Shown here in pieces: positions 18,009-26,311 of a stretch of 64,000 bases of DNA. The translations under genes were made by a program, and so were the position numbers. Under the pieces are notes generated by a model, which was not told where the DNA came from, made no database searches, and worked only from the letters and a program-made list of their open reading frames with translations. Each line of letters opens with the position of its first letter. The stretch's first letter is position 1. Source of the DNA: Paracoccaceae bacterium (GTDB lineage: Bacteria > Pseudomonadota > Alphaproteobacteria > Rhodobacterales > Rhodobacteraceae); assembly GCA_020832445.1 (NCBI GenBank), contig JAFIEO010000030.1, positions 38,432 through 102,431 on the forward strand, read 5' to 3'.

Positions 18009-21000
18009 ATGCTGTTTTCAAGTGTTGTTGTTGGCGATGAAAGCCTGGCTGCGGAATGCAGCAATCAACTGTTGGCGCGCGGACACACGATCTCGGCTGT
18101 CGTTACTGCCAATGCACAGCTTGCTGACTGGGCTGCCAGCCATGCGATTGCAGTCATTTCCCCCGGTGCCGGGCTGGCCGACCGGCTGGCGGGGCTTCAG
18201 TTCGACTGGCTGCTGAATATCGCGGGGCTGCGCGTACTGCCGCCCGAAGTGCTGGCGCGTCCCTCTCGGGGCGCGGTAAATTTCCATGACGGGCCGTTGC
18301 CACGCCATGCGGGGCTGAACGCCCCTGTCTGGGCGTTGATGGCCGGAAATGCACAGCACGGCGTCACATGGCACATGATCACCGAACGCGTTGATCAGGG
18401 CGATATTCTGGCCCGCGCGGGGTTTGACATCACCGATGATGACACGGCACTGACCCTGAACGCAAAATGCTTTGCCGCAGGCTTGGATAGCTTCGCGCAG
18501 GTGCTGGACATGCTGGAACGCGGACAGCTCACACGCCAGCCGCAGGACAAAACCGCGCGCAGCGTGCATCTGCGCAATGACCGCCCCCCCCATGACGGCT
18601 TGCTGGATTTCACGCGACCCGCACCGGAACTGGAACGCATGGTGCGCGCGCTTGATCACGGGCCATACTGGAACCCGCTAAGTGCGGCCAAGCTGCGCCT
18701 TGGCGCGCAGCTGGCCTGTATCGGCACAGCGCGGCTGGTATCCGGCCAGGGACAGGCCGGTCAGGTGCTGGATGTGGACGCAGACGGCGTGAGCGTGGCT
18801 TGCGGGCAGGGCACGGCACTGCATCTGTCAGGTTTGCTGTGCGTGCAAGGTGTGCCCGTCAACCCGATGCAGCATGTGAAATTAAACGACATTCTGGCCG
18901 CGCCCCCCGAAGGTGTCACACAGGCCATGACGCGCATTGTCGGGGGCGACCAGCATTGGCGCAATGCCTTGCGCGCCATGGTCCCCGCCACCCGGCTTGC
19001 GCCCCAATCCGACACCCGCGACACGCTGGCGCTTGATCTGCCGGACATGCCAGAGGCGCACACCATTACTGCATTCGGCACCGCACTGGCGCGCCATTTC
19101 GGCCTGTCCCGTATCGATCTGGCATGGCGCAATACCGCCATTGCCAAGGCCGCAGCGGCCGCGCCCGACCATATTTCGGGATGGGTGCCCGTGCAGGTTG
19201 ATGTGCACTGCGCAAACCCCGCAGCAGAAGTCGGCAACCGCCTGAAACTGGCCAGATCTGCACCCGGTTTTGCGCGCGACATCAGCGCACGCGATCCGGC
19301 CCTTGGGATGATCGATGCGCCGCATGCCGCTGTGGTCTATGGCGCAGATGCGCGCAGCGCCGCGATTGTCCTTGATCTGGGCGCAAATCAGGGCACGGGC
19401 GAATTGCGCTATGATCCGGCGCTGCTCGGCGGCGCGGATGCGGCGCGTATCAAGGCCATGATCACAACGCCGCAGCCCGCGGCAGATGACATGACGCGCC
19501 TGAACGACACCGCCCGCCCCTATGACCGCATATGCATCCATCATGCGTTTGAAGCGCAGGTTCAAAAAACGCCGGACGCCATTGCGCTAAGTTTTGAAAA
19601 CCAGTCCCTGACCTATGCAGACCTGAACGCGCGCGCCAACCGCGTAGCGCATGTGCTGGCGGATATGGGCGTTGGCCCTGATACGCCGGTGGCGCTGTGC
19701 ACGGCGCGCGGGCCGAACCTGCTGATTGGCGCGCTTGGTATCCTGAAGGCGGGTGGTGCCTATGTGCCGCTTGACCCCGCCTACCCCGCCGACCGGCTGG
19801 CGCATTACTTAAACGACTCCGCCGCGCCTGTTGTGGTAAGCGAACATGCGCAGCTGGACATCCTGCCCGACCATAGCGCGGCGCTTTTGCAACTGGACAC
19901 GGACACGCGGCTGGGTGTGGCACCCGACACCAACCCCGACTGTGCCGCCACGCCTGACAATCTGGCCTATCTGATCTATACATCCGGTTCCACCGGTGCG
20001 CCCAAAGGCGTGATGGTCGAGCATGGAAATGTCGCCAATTTCTTTGCAGGTATGGACGACTGTGTCCGGCATGACCCCCCCGGCGTCTGGCTGGCTGTCA
20101 CATCGCTTAGTTTTGACATTTCGGTTCTGGAACTTTTCTGGACACTGGCGCGGGGATTCAAACTTGTCCTGATGGGCGATGAGGACCGCACCGCAGTGTC
20201 GCGCGGGCCAGTGCGCGTGTCCGACAAGGCCATGGAATTCAGCCTGATGTATTGGGGCAATGATGACGGGCAGGGACCGCAGAAATACCGCCTGCTGCTG
20301 GAAGGCGCGAAATTCGCCGACACGCACGGGTTTTGCGCGGTCTGGACCCCTGAACGCCATTTCCATGCCTTTGGCGGGCCGTTCCCCAACCCGTCGGTTT
20401 CCGGCGCTGCGGTGGCGGCGGTCACACAAAATCTGGCTGTGCGCGCAGGGTCTTGCGTGGCGCCGCTGCACCATCCGGTGCGCATAGCCGAAGAATGGGC
20501 CATGATCGACAACCTGACCAACGGGCGCACGGGCCTGGGCATTGCGTCAGGCTGGCATCCGGTGGATTTTGTCATTCGCCCCGAAAACCGGCCCCCGAAC
20601 AACAAAAAAGCCATGTTCGAAATGATCGACACGCTGCGCAAACTGTGGCGCGGCGACACTGTCGAATTTGACAAAGGTGACGGGCCGGTGCCTGTGCAAA
20701 CACTGCCCCGTCCGGTGTCGCGGGAATTGCCGATCTGGCTGACAACGGCGGGCAACCCCGAAACATGGCGCGAAGCCGGTCACCTTGGGGCGAATGTGCT
20801 GACCCACCTGCTGGGCCAATCCATTGCCGAGGTGGCCGAGAAGATCACCGTCTATCACACCGCCCTGCGCGAGGCGGGCCATGACCCTGCCGATTTTACC
20901 GTAACCCTGATGCTGCACAGCTTCGTTGCGCGCGACCGCGACCATGCGCGCGAAGTGGCACGCGGCCCGATGAAATCCTATCTGCTGGCGGCAGCGGGAC

Positions 21001-22553
21001 TGGTGAAACAATATGCATGGGCCTTTCCGGCGTTCAAACGCCCGCAGGGTGCCAAAAACCCCATGGATATTGACCTGTCATCCCTGTCGCAGGACGAAGT
21101 GGACGGCATTCTTGATTTCGCCTTCAACCGCTATTTTGAAGACTCCGGCCTGTTCGGCACGGTCGATGATTGTCTGGACCGGGTCGAGCAACTCAAGGCG
21201 ATCGGCGTGACCGAAATTGCCTGCCTGATTGATTACGGCATCAACACCGATCAGGTTCTGGAAGGGCTGTTTCCGCTGGCCGAGGTGGTCAAGCGCGCCA
21301 ATGCTGGGCTGGATCTGCCGGATGATGATTTCTCGATCGCGGCACAAATTCACCGCCACAAGGTCACGCATCTGCAATGCACACCGTCCATGGCGCGCAT
21401 GCTGGTCATGAATGACGACAGCCGCGCCGCACTTGCCAAAGTCGGCAATGTCATGATCGGCGGCGAGGCGTTGCCGGGTGTTCTGGCGCGCGACATTGCG
21501 CAACTGACCGGCCAGCCGGTATTGAACATGTATGGCCCGACAGAAACCACCATCTGGTCCACAACCCACCCCACCAAGGGCGGCACCGGCATTGTGGAAA
21601 TCGGCACGCCTATTGCCAACACGCAGGTTTATATCCTTGATGATGATTTCCAGCCCGCCAACGAGGGCGAATTGTTCATTGGCGGCGACGGGGTTACGCG
21701 CGGTTACTGGAACCGGGCAGAGCTGACAAAAGACCGCTTCATTGCAAACCCGTTTGGCATGGGTCGGCTGTATCGCACCGGTGATCTGGTGCGTCGGGGG
21801 GCTGACGGTATCCGGTTTCTGGGCCGTGTCGACCATCAGGTAAAAATTCGCGGTCACCGCATTGAACTGGGCGAGATTGACGCGGCCCTTGATGCGCAGC
21901 CCGGCATTACCGCCGCTGTTGCCATCGCCCGCGAGGACCGCGACGGCGACATCCGGTTGGTGGCCTATTACACTGGCAGCCCTGCGGGCGATCTGCGCGC
22001 CGCACTGGCGCAGCGCCTGCCCGCGCATATGGTGCCCGCGCATTTTGTGCCGTTGGCCGAAATGCCCCTGACCCCCAACAAGAAGATCGACCGCAAGGCC
22101 CTGCCTGCACCCGCCGCCGCGCAACAACCCGCACAAAACGCGGCCATTGTGGCACCTGCGGGGGCAGATAACGACACGGCGGGCCAGATTGCCGCCATCT
22201 GGTGCGATGTGCTGGGTATCGCACAGGTTAATCCGTCGGATAACTTCTTTCACCTGGGGGGGCATTCGCTTCTGGCCGTTCAGGCGCACCGCGAAATGCG
22301 CGCCCGCCTGAACATACCCGGCCTGTCCATCACGGATTTGTTCCGCTTTCCGGTGCTGGGCGAACTTGCGCGCCATCTGGACAGCAAACTGCGCCCGCTT
22401 GCCGCGGTTCGTATTCCCGCCCCCGTTCAGCAATCGGGTAGCCCGACGCCGCCCCACGCTGCGCCACCCGCGCCGCAACCGGCGCCAGCGGACAGAATGC
22501 AGGCCATGGCCAAACGGCGCGCCATGCGCGCAGAAAGGACCGGCAGAGGATGA
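18009..22553 (+). CDS. NRPS: formyltransferase, degenerate C, A domain with embedded luciferase-like monooxygenase, PCP
   Basis: A 1514-residue protein. Residues 1-280 are a formyl-tetrahydrofolate transferase domain with Asn91, His93 and Asp129 matching the catalytic triad. Residues 285-490 resemble only the C-terminal lobe of a condensation domain; no HHxxxDG is present. The A domain starts near 510: A3 TSGSTGAPKG (658-667) and A4 FDISVLE (702-708). At about 740-1097 an FMN-dependent luciferase-like monooxygenase of the MupA/Atu3671 type is inserted. The A domain then resumes: A5 MYGPTETT (1174-1181), YRTGDL, and the catalytic Lys in NKKIDRKAL. PCP: GGHSLL with Ser1420. There is no thioesterase. 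The code I read, D-I-L-Q-M-G-M-I-W-K, is close to the glycine code. Confidence 0.88.
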   Translation: MLFSSVVVGDESLAAECSNQLLARGHTISAVVTANAQLADWAASHAIAVISPGAGLADRLAGLQFDWLLNIAGLRVLPPEVLARPSRGAVNFHDGPLPRHAGLNAPVWALMAGNAQHGVTWHMITERVDQGDILARAGFDITDDDTALTLNAKCFAAGLDSFAQVLDMLERGQLTRQPQDKTARSVHLRNDRPPHDGLLDFTRPAPELERMVRALDHGPYWNPLSAAKLRLGAQLACIGTARLVSGQGQAGQVLDVDADGVSVACGQGTALHLSGLLCVQGVPVNPMQHVKLNDILAAPPEGVTQAMTRIVGGDQHWRNALRAMVPATRLAPQSDTRDTLALDLPDMPEAHTITAFGTALARHFGLSRIDLAWRNTAIAKAAAAAPDHISGWVPVQVDVHCANPAAEVGNRLKLARSAPGFARDISARDPALGMIDAPHAAVVYGADARSAAIVLDLGANQGTGELRYDPALLGGADAARIKAMITTPQPAADDMTRLNDTARPYDRICIHHAFEAQVQKTPDAIALSFENQSLTYADLNARANRVAHVLADMGVGPDTPVALCTARGPNLLIGALGILKAGGAYVPLDPAYPADRLAHYLNDSAAPVVVSEHAQLDILPDHSAALLQLDTDTRLGVAPDTNPDCAATPDNLAYLIYTSGSTGAPKGVMVEHGNVANFFAGMDDCVRHDPPGVWLAVTSLSFDISVLELFWTLARGFKLVLMGDEDRTAVSRGPVRVSDKAMEFSLMYWGNDDGQGPQKYRLLLEGAKFADTHGFCAVWTPERHFHAFGGPFPNPSVSGAAVAAVTQNLAVRAGSCVAPLHHPVRIAEEWAMIDNLTNGRTGLGIASGWHPVDFVIRPENRPPNNKKAMFEMIDTLRKLWRGDTVEFDKGDGPVPVQTLPRPVSRELPIWLTTAGNPETWREAGHLGANVLTHLLGQSIAEVAEKITVYHTALREAGHDPADFTVTLMLHSFVARDRDHAREVARGPMKSYLLAAAGLVKQYAWAFPAFKRPQGAKNPMDIDLSSLSQDEVDGILDFAFNRYFEDSGLFGTVDDCLDRVEQLKAIGVTEIACLIDYGINTDQVLEGLFPLAEVVKRANAGLDLPDDDFSIAAQIHRHKVTHLQCTPSMARMLVMNDDSRAALAKVGNVMIGGEALPGVLARDIAQLTGQPVLNMYGPTETTIWSTTHPTKGGTGIVEIGTPIANTQVYILDDDFQPANEGELFIGGDGVTRGYWNRAELTKDRFIANPFGMGRLYRTGDLVRRGADGIRFLGRVDHQVKIRGHRIELGEIDAALDAQPGITAAVAIAREDRDGDIRLVAYYTGSPAGDLRAALAQRLPAHMVPAHFVPLAEMPLTPNKKIDRKALPAPAAAQQPAQNAAIVAPAGADNDTAGQIAAIWCDVLGIAQVNPSDNFFHLGGHSLLAVQAHREMRARLNIPGLSITDLFRFPVLGELARHLDSKLRPLAAVRIPAPVQQSGSPTPPHAAPPAPQPAPADRMQAMAKRRAMRAERTGRG

Positions 22554-23230
22554 TCCAACAACGCTTTTGCCTTGCAGAATATGCCCGCCCCCTGTTCAGC
22601 GACAGGGTTGCCATGGGCTGGGCCGACCCAAAGGCCCCCATGCCGCGCCTGATGGGTGACGAAGTGCTGGCCATTGAACAGGTTGCCGCCCGACGCGCGC
22701 GCGAATTTGCCGCCGGACGCGCCGCTGCACGCAGCGCCATGGAACAGCTTGGCCATATGCCGCGCCCCGTGCTGCACGGCGATGATCGCGCGCCCATCTG
22801 GCCCGCTGGTATGACAGGGTCCATCACGCATACCGACCATGACGCGCTGGCCGTGGTGACAGACGACCCCGCCATTCTGGCCCTTGGCCTTGATATGGAA
22901 CCCACCGCCCCGTTGGAGCCGAACCTGTGGCCGGTCATCTGCACGCAGAATGATCTGCTGTGGCTGGCGGGGCTTGGCCCGACCCAGCGCGGGAATTTTG
23001 TGAAGCTTTTATTCTCGGCCAAGGAGGCAGTTTACAAGGCGCAGTATCAGATCAGCCGGTGCATGCTGGATTTTCACGCCCTTGACCTGACACCCGATCT
23101 GGCATCTGGCCGCTTTGTCGCAACGTTACGTCAGGACGTGCCGCATCTGCCCGAGGGCACCCGATTCGATGGCCGCTTTTCGATTCTTGCCAACTCCATC
23201 ATCACAGCCGTCGAAATACATCGTGGCTAA
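22550..23230 (+). CDS. 4'-phosphopantetheinyl transferase (EntD/Sfp-type)
   Basis: A 226-residue enzyme that moves the phosphopantetheine arm from CoA to the serine of carrier domains. Motifs are GSITHTDHDALAVV, the magnesium-binding GLDMEP and FSAKEAVYKAQY, which give the GxDxE and KEAxxK signatures of the EntD subgroup. It overlaps the NRPS stop by ATGA, so it is translationally coupled. The expected targets are the PKS ACP (Ser1782) and the NRPS PCP (Ser1420). Having its own PPTase supports the idea that the cluster is functional and self-contained. Confidence 0.93.
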   Translation: MIQQRFCLAEYARPLFSDRVAMGWADPKAPMPRLMGDEVLAIEQVAARRAREFAAGRAAARSAMEQLGHMPRPVLHGDDRAPIWPAGMTGSITHTDHDALAVVTDDPAILALGLDMEPTAPLEPNLWPVICTQNDLLWLAGLGPTQRGNFVKLLFSAKEAVYKAQYQISRCMLDFHALDLTPDLASGRFVATLRQDVPHLPEGTRFDGRFSILANSIITAVEIHRG

Positions 23231-23498
23231 GGCAATGGCGGTTGCAATTGTAGCACGTTTGACAGGCTGGCCCGTCTATGGATGGTAGTTGCAAAAGGCG
23301 TTGCCCCTACATCTGATCAACACCTTGGTAACAAGCGCGACATCATGACCAATTCTTCAAAAACAATGGTAAAATCGCGCGATTATCTGGTATAATTTGC
23401 CCACAACCCAACCAGAGGCAGCTTGCTGTTAGTTTGTTAACCAACCGGTCATTAGAACCGGCAACAGCAAATCAGAGTCAGAAAGAATCGAGGGCAGA

Positions 23499-23816
23499 AT
23501 GAAGAAAACACTGATTGCCGCCACCCTTTCGGCATTCATTATCCCCGCAATCCCGACACCAGCCACCGCCAGCGCAATAGAATCCGCGTGCCTGCGGTCG
23601 GACCGCGCACAGGCTACGCGCGCAATGTGCCGGTGCATCGGGTCTGTTGCGAATGAAACGCTGACACGCGCCGAACAACGCCGTGCGGCAGCATTTTTCC
23701 GTGATCCGCAACTGGCACAGGATGTGCGCATGTCCAAAAGCGACCGCGACAATGCGTTCTGGGCACGGTATCGCGCATTCGGGGACCGCGCCGAACAGTT
23801 CTGCGCAGGCCGCTGA
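23499..23816 (+). CDS. small exported protein of unknown function
   Basis: A 105-residue protein with a clear signal peptide (MKKTLIAATLSAFIIPAIP, probable cleavage after ATASA near residue 26). The mature part is short and helical, with four cysteines (two in the CRC group, one before it and one near the C-terminus) that could form two disulfides in the periplasm. GAGG lies upstream of the ATG. I know similar short proteins from other Rhodobacteraceae but not a proven function. It is monocistronic: a 268-base gap before it (23231-23498) contains no recognisable gene, and a terminator follows. Confidence 0.7.
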   Translation: MKKTLIAATLSAFIIPAIPTPATASAIESACLRSDRAQATRAMCRCIGSVANETLTRAEQRRAAAFFRDPQLAQDVRMSKSDRDNAFWARYRAFGDRAEQFCAGR

Positions 23817-23860
23817 ACCATATAGGGGCACCCCTTTTCAGAAATGCCCCGTCAGTTTCT

Positions 23861-23893
23861 GACCCCGAACCATGTTCGGGGTCTTATTATTTT
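23861..23893 (+). terminator. rho-independent terminator
   Basis: A nine-bp stem GACCCCGAA / TTCGGGGTC (23861-23869 with 23875-23883), a five-base loop, then TTATTATTTT. It ends the gene for the small exported protein and abuts the inverted-repeat element that starts at 23894. Confidence 0.88.
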
Positions 23894-24001
23894 CTAGAGC
23901 ATATCATGTTCATTCGCATTCACGAAACATGCCCTGACTTATTGATTTCGCATGTTCGAGAAGCTCAAAACCAGTTCCCACTTTTGAGCAACATGCTCTA
24001 G
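23894..24001. repeat. 108-bp element with terminal inverted repeats
   Basis: The element begins CTAGAGCAT and ends ATGCTCTAG, a perfect nine-base terminal inverted repeat. Inside is a second hairpin, CTCAAAA (23964-23970) against CTTTTGAG. Elements with TAGAGCAT ends and a CAAAAGTGGGAAC-type core are scattered in many alphaproteobacterial genomes. It is non-coding, apart from donating the stop codon of the copper-chaperone gene that ends at 23998. Only one copy is visible in this window, so membership of a dispersed family is from general knowledge. Confidence 0.65.
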
Positions 24002-24492
24002 TCATGGCTATGGGTATGGCCGTGACTATGGCTGTGATCATGCCCACCGCCATGATCGGTGGTGCGTTCCAGATCGACAGGGATAATCACTTCAAGATCG
24101 TCACCATTTTCAAGAACAAGCGTTACGGACACTTCATCACCGTGGCTTAGGGTCTGGTTCAGGCCCAGGAACATGACATGGTCACCGCCGCGCGCAAGCG
24201 CGTGCATACCTTCAGCAGGCACGGTGAACCCTTCTTCAACCTCGACCATGCGCATGACGCCATCGGCATCTTCAAGATGGGTGTGCAATTCCACGCGCTG
24301 CGCCACATCGGACCGCGCGCCAATGATGCGGCAGTCTGTGGCTGAATGGTTCATGACATGCATAAACGCAGCACCCGATTGCGACATTGCGGTCGATGTG
24401 CGCGCATAAGCGTCATGAACTTCCAACTCGCACGCGAAAGCGGGCAGGGCAAATGTGACTGCCGCAGCAGTCGTCATCATTAACTTTTTCAT
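23998..24492 (-). CDS. periplasmic copper chaperone PCuAC family
   Basis: A 164-residue exported protein. The start is the ATG at 24492 (MKKLMMTTAAAVTFALPAFA, signal peptide), with AAGGAA upstream. The Cu(I) motif is visible: a His in VELHTHLEDADG, a Met ten residues on, and HVM in GGDHVMF, matching H(M)x10Mx21HxM. PCuAC passes copper to the CuA site of cytochrome c oxidase in the periplasm. The tail (DHGGGHDHSHSHGHTHSHD) is a His-rich metal-binding extension. The TAG stop is formed by the end of the adjacent inverted-repeat element, so the tail may have been cut or created by that insertion. Confidence 0.9.
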   Translation of the reverse strand: MKKLMMTTAAAVTFALPAFACELEVHDAYARTSTAMSQSGAAFMHVMNHSATDCRIIGARSDVAQRVELHTHLEDADGVMRMVEVEEGFTVPAEGMHALARGGDHVMFLGLNQTLSHGDEVSVTLVLENGDDLEVIIPVDLERTTDHGGGHDHSHSHGHTHSHD

Positions 24493-24529
24493 TCTGTGGT
24501 TCCTTGTCTGACAGATAAATCCCGTGCAA

Positions 24530-24883
24530 TCAGACAAATTCCGGCGGCGCGCGCGATCTGGCCCAGAACCCCGCCGCACCCGCATACCAGACCGGCGCGC
24601 CCGCGTCCCATGTCATGCGATAGGGCCGCGACATGGCAACAGGCAACAGCACCGAAGCAGGCAGACCAGCGGCAACAGTCATCACACAATCGGGGCAGGG
24701 CAGCGTATGTTCAACCGGATTGCCGTCTGCATCAATCGTGATGGAGACCAGACCATAGCCCGTGCAGATAACAAGCGTCTGCGCACCCGCAGCAAGATGG
24801 CGCGCCTGAACAAAACCGATACTGGCCAGCGCCAATGACAGCGCCAGCGCAACAACGGACAGGCTGCGCATTAGTTTGAACAT
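24530..24883 (-). CDS. small exported CPxC protein, DUF2946-like
   Basis: A 117-residue protein with an N-terminal signal peptide or membrane anchor (MRSLSVVALALSLALASIG) and the motif LPCPDCVM at the centre. It lies 37 bases upstream of the PCuAC copper chaperone on the same strand. Small CPxC proteins of the DUF2946 type are often found beside copper-handling genes, so a periplasmic copper role is a reasonable inference but not proven. Either the ATG at 24883 or the one at 24871 could be the start. Confidence 0.65.
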   Translation of the reverse strand: MFKLMRSLSVVALALSLALASIGFVQARHLAAGAQTLVICTGYGLVSITIDADGNPVEHTLPCPDCVMTVAAGLPASVLLPVAMSRPYRMTWDAGAPVWYAGAAGFWARSRAPPEFV

Positions 24884-24926
24884 GGCGGCAATCTATGCCT
24901 TTGGCCGGATCATGAAAAGCGGCATC

Positions 24927-25541
24927 TTAGGGTATCATACGCTTTATCGCCGCGACATGTTCGCCCGATGCGGCCGCCGCGTTCTGGGTCAGGGCCATGG
25001 CGTCTGCCAACAATGCATCAGGTTCCGCCAGCCTGTCCACCAAGCCCCATGCCAGCGCCTCAGACGCGTCAATGCGCGCGCCTGCCATAAGGATCATCTT
25101 GGCGCGCGCCGGTCCCACCAATGCGGCCAGTCGCGCGGGGTCGGACGGTTGCGGCAGAAACCCCAGTTTCATGACCGGATAGAAGAACTTCGCCTGCGGC
25201 ACCGCCACACGCAGATCACAGGCCAGCGCCATGCCAAACGCGCCGCCCGCCAGCGTGCCGTTCAACGCCGCAATCGTCAGGCAGGGGGCCGCCGCAACCC
25301 GCCCCGACAGCGCTTCCCACAGGTCCGATGTGGCCAATCCCGCACGCGCTTCATCCAGATCGGCGCCCGCGCTGAACACCTTGCCGCGCCCTGTCAGAAC
25401 CAGCGCACGCGCCCCTGCCCTGCTGGCCGCATCAACAGCGTTGCACAGGTCTTGCAGCATTTGCGCGGTCAGTGAATTGGCCTTGTCGGGCCTGTCCAGT
25501 GTCAGGGTCCAGACATGGCCCGCATCGTTCACATGGATCAT
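24927..25541 (-). CDS. crotonase-family protein (enoyl-CoA hydratase/isomerase-like), short
   Basis: A 204-residue member of the crotonase superfamily, about 50 residues shorter than typical enoyl-CoA hydratases. The oxyanion-hole segments are present: KVFSAGADLDEA and AALNGTLAGGAFGMALACDLRVA. The second catalytic region reads LPQPSDPARLAALVG in place of the usual PGAGGTQRL, so ordinary hydratase chemistry is doubtful. It overlaps the stop of the SDR gene by four bases and ends the tamA-tamB-SDR set. Substrate unknown. Confidence 0.8.
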   Translation of the reverse strand: MIHVNDAGHVWTLTLDRPDKANSLTAQMLQDLCNAVDAASRAGARALVLTGRGKVFSAGADLDEARAGLATSDLWEALSGRVAAAPCLTIAALNGTLAGGAFGMALACDLRVAVPQAKFFYPVMKLGFLPQPSDPARLAALVGPARAKMILMAGARIDASEALAWGLVDRLAEPDALLADAMALTQNAAAASGEHVAAIKRMIP

Positions 25542-26311
25542 TGCACGCCCACACGCGCGCGAATATCGGGCTGGCGCAAGGACACTTCGCGCCCGATCCA
25601 GTCATCGGAATCCGGTGTGCACATCCAGAGCAGCGCCTGCGCGGCCCATTCGGGCGGGATATGCGCTGACCAGTCCAGCTGGCTGACCGCATTCACGCCG
25701 CTGGCCTTGATCTCGCGCTGCATATCGGTGGCCACAGTGCCGGGTGACAGGCTTAGGATGCGCAGACCCCGCCCGCGCGCTTCGGTATCGGCCACGCGCG
25801 TCAGCATCAACGCACCCGCCTTGGAACTGCAATAGGCGCCCCACCCTTCCAGCGGATTATGTGCAGCCCCCGACCCCACGGTTATGATGCTGCCACCGCC
25901 CTGCGCCTGCATGACAGGCAGTGCCGCGCGCATGCCGTGAAACACACCCTTCAGGTTTATGTCGATCAAACGCCCGAATTCATCAGGGGACACATCGGAC
26001 AGCAGGCCAATGGGATCAATCAGACCCGCGTTATTGACCAGCACATCCAGCCGCCCGAAGCGCTGGCACATGGTGTCAATCGCGGCTTGCACAGCGGCAA
26101 AATCGGCCACGTCACATGGCACAGCCACCGCGCCGGTTTCACGCGCCAGCGCATCAAGCGCATCGACGTTGCGCGCGGCCATGCCGACTTGCGCGCCAGC
26201 GTCCACGAATGCCCGCACTGCTGCGGCCCCTATGCCACGACTGGCCCCGGTGATCAGAACCACCTTGCCCGCCAGTGAAGATGCATCAAACCCCATTCCT
26301 GCCCCCGTCAT
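25538..26311 (-). CDS. short-chain dehydrogenase/reductase
   Basis: A 257-residue classical SDR. It has TGASRGIG for NAD(P) binding near residue 21, NNAGLIDPIG, and the catalytic Ser/Tyr/Lys in VGSGAAHNPLEGWGAYCSSKAG. The C-terminal region is unremarkable. Its start is adjacent to the tamB stop and its stop overlaps the crotonase gene, so both are probably transcribed with tamAB although no functional link is obvious. The substrate cannot be predicted; the ATG at 26296 is a possible alternative start. Confidence 0.85.
   Translation of the reverse strand: MTGAGMGFDASSLAGKVVLITGASRGIGAAAVRAFVDAGAQVGMAARNVDALDALARETGAVAVPCDVADFAAVQAAIDTMCQRFGRLDVLVNNAGLIDPIGLLSDVSPDEFGRLIDINLKGVFHGMRAALPVMQAQGGGSIITVGSGAAHNPLEGWGAYCSSKAGALMLTRVADTEARGRGLRILSLSPGTVATDMQREIKASGVNAVSQLDWSAHIPPEWAAQALLWMCTPDSDDWIGREVSLRQPDIRARVGVQ

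Larger units (their letters stand above)
6944..23230 (+). other. predicted polysaccharide-PKS-NRPS operon
   Basis: Seven consecutive plus-strand genes have gaps of 2, 18, 38, 5 and 13 bases and a final 4-base overlap. The train is bounded by the rpsO terminator on the left and a 268-base gap on the right. The order is kinase-like ATPase, Wzz, Wzy-like, type I PKS, GT2 glycosyltransferase, FT-A(Mox)-PCP NRPS and PPTase. The spacing argues for one transcript, so the polysaccharide genes and the assembly-line genes probably serve one product or one regulon. No regulator, transporter of MATE/ABC type or resistance gene is included. Confidence 0.75.

Noticed and set aside
23231..23498. A small RNA or gene in the gap after the PPTase gene
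   Set aside because: A TTGACA-like hexamer at 23259-23264 is present, but a matching -10 was not convincing and no ORF or stable structure is seen.
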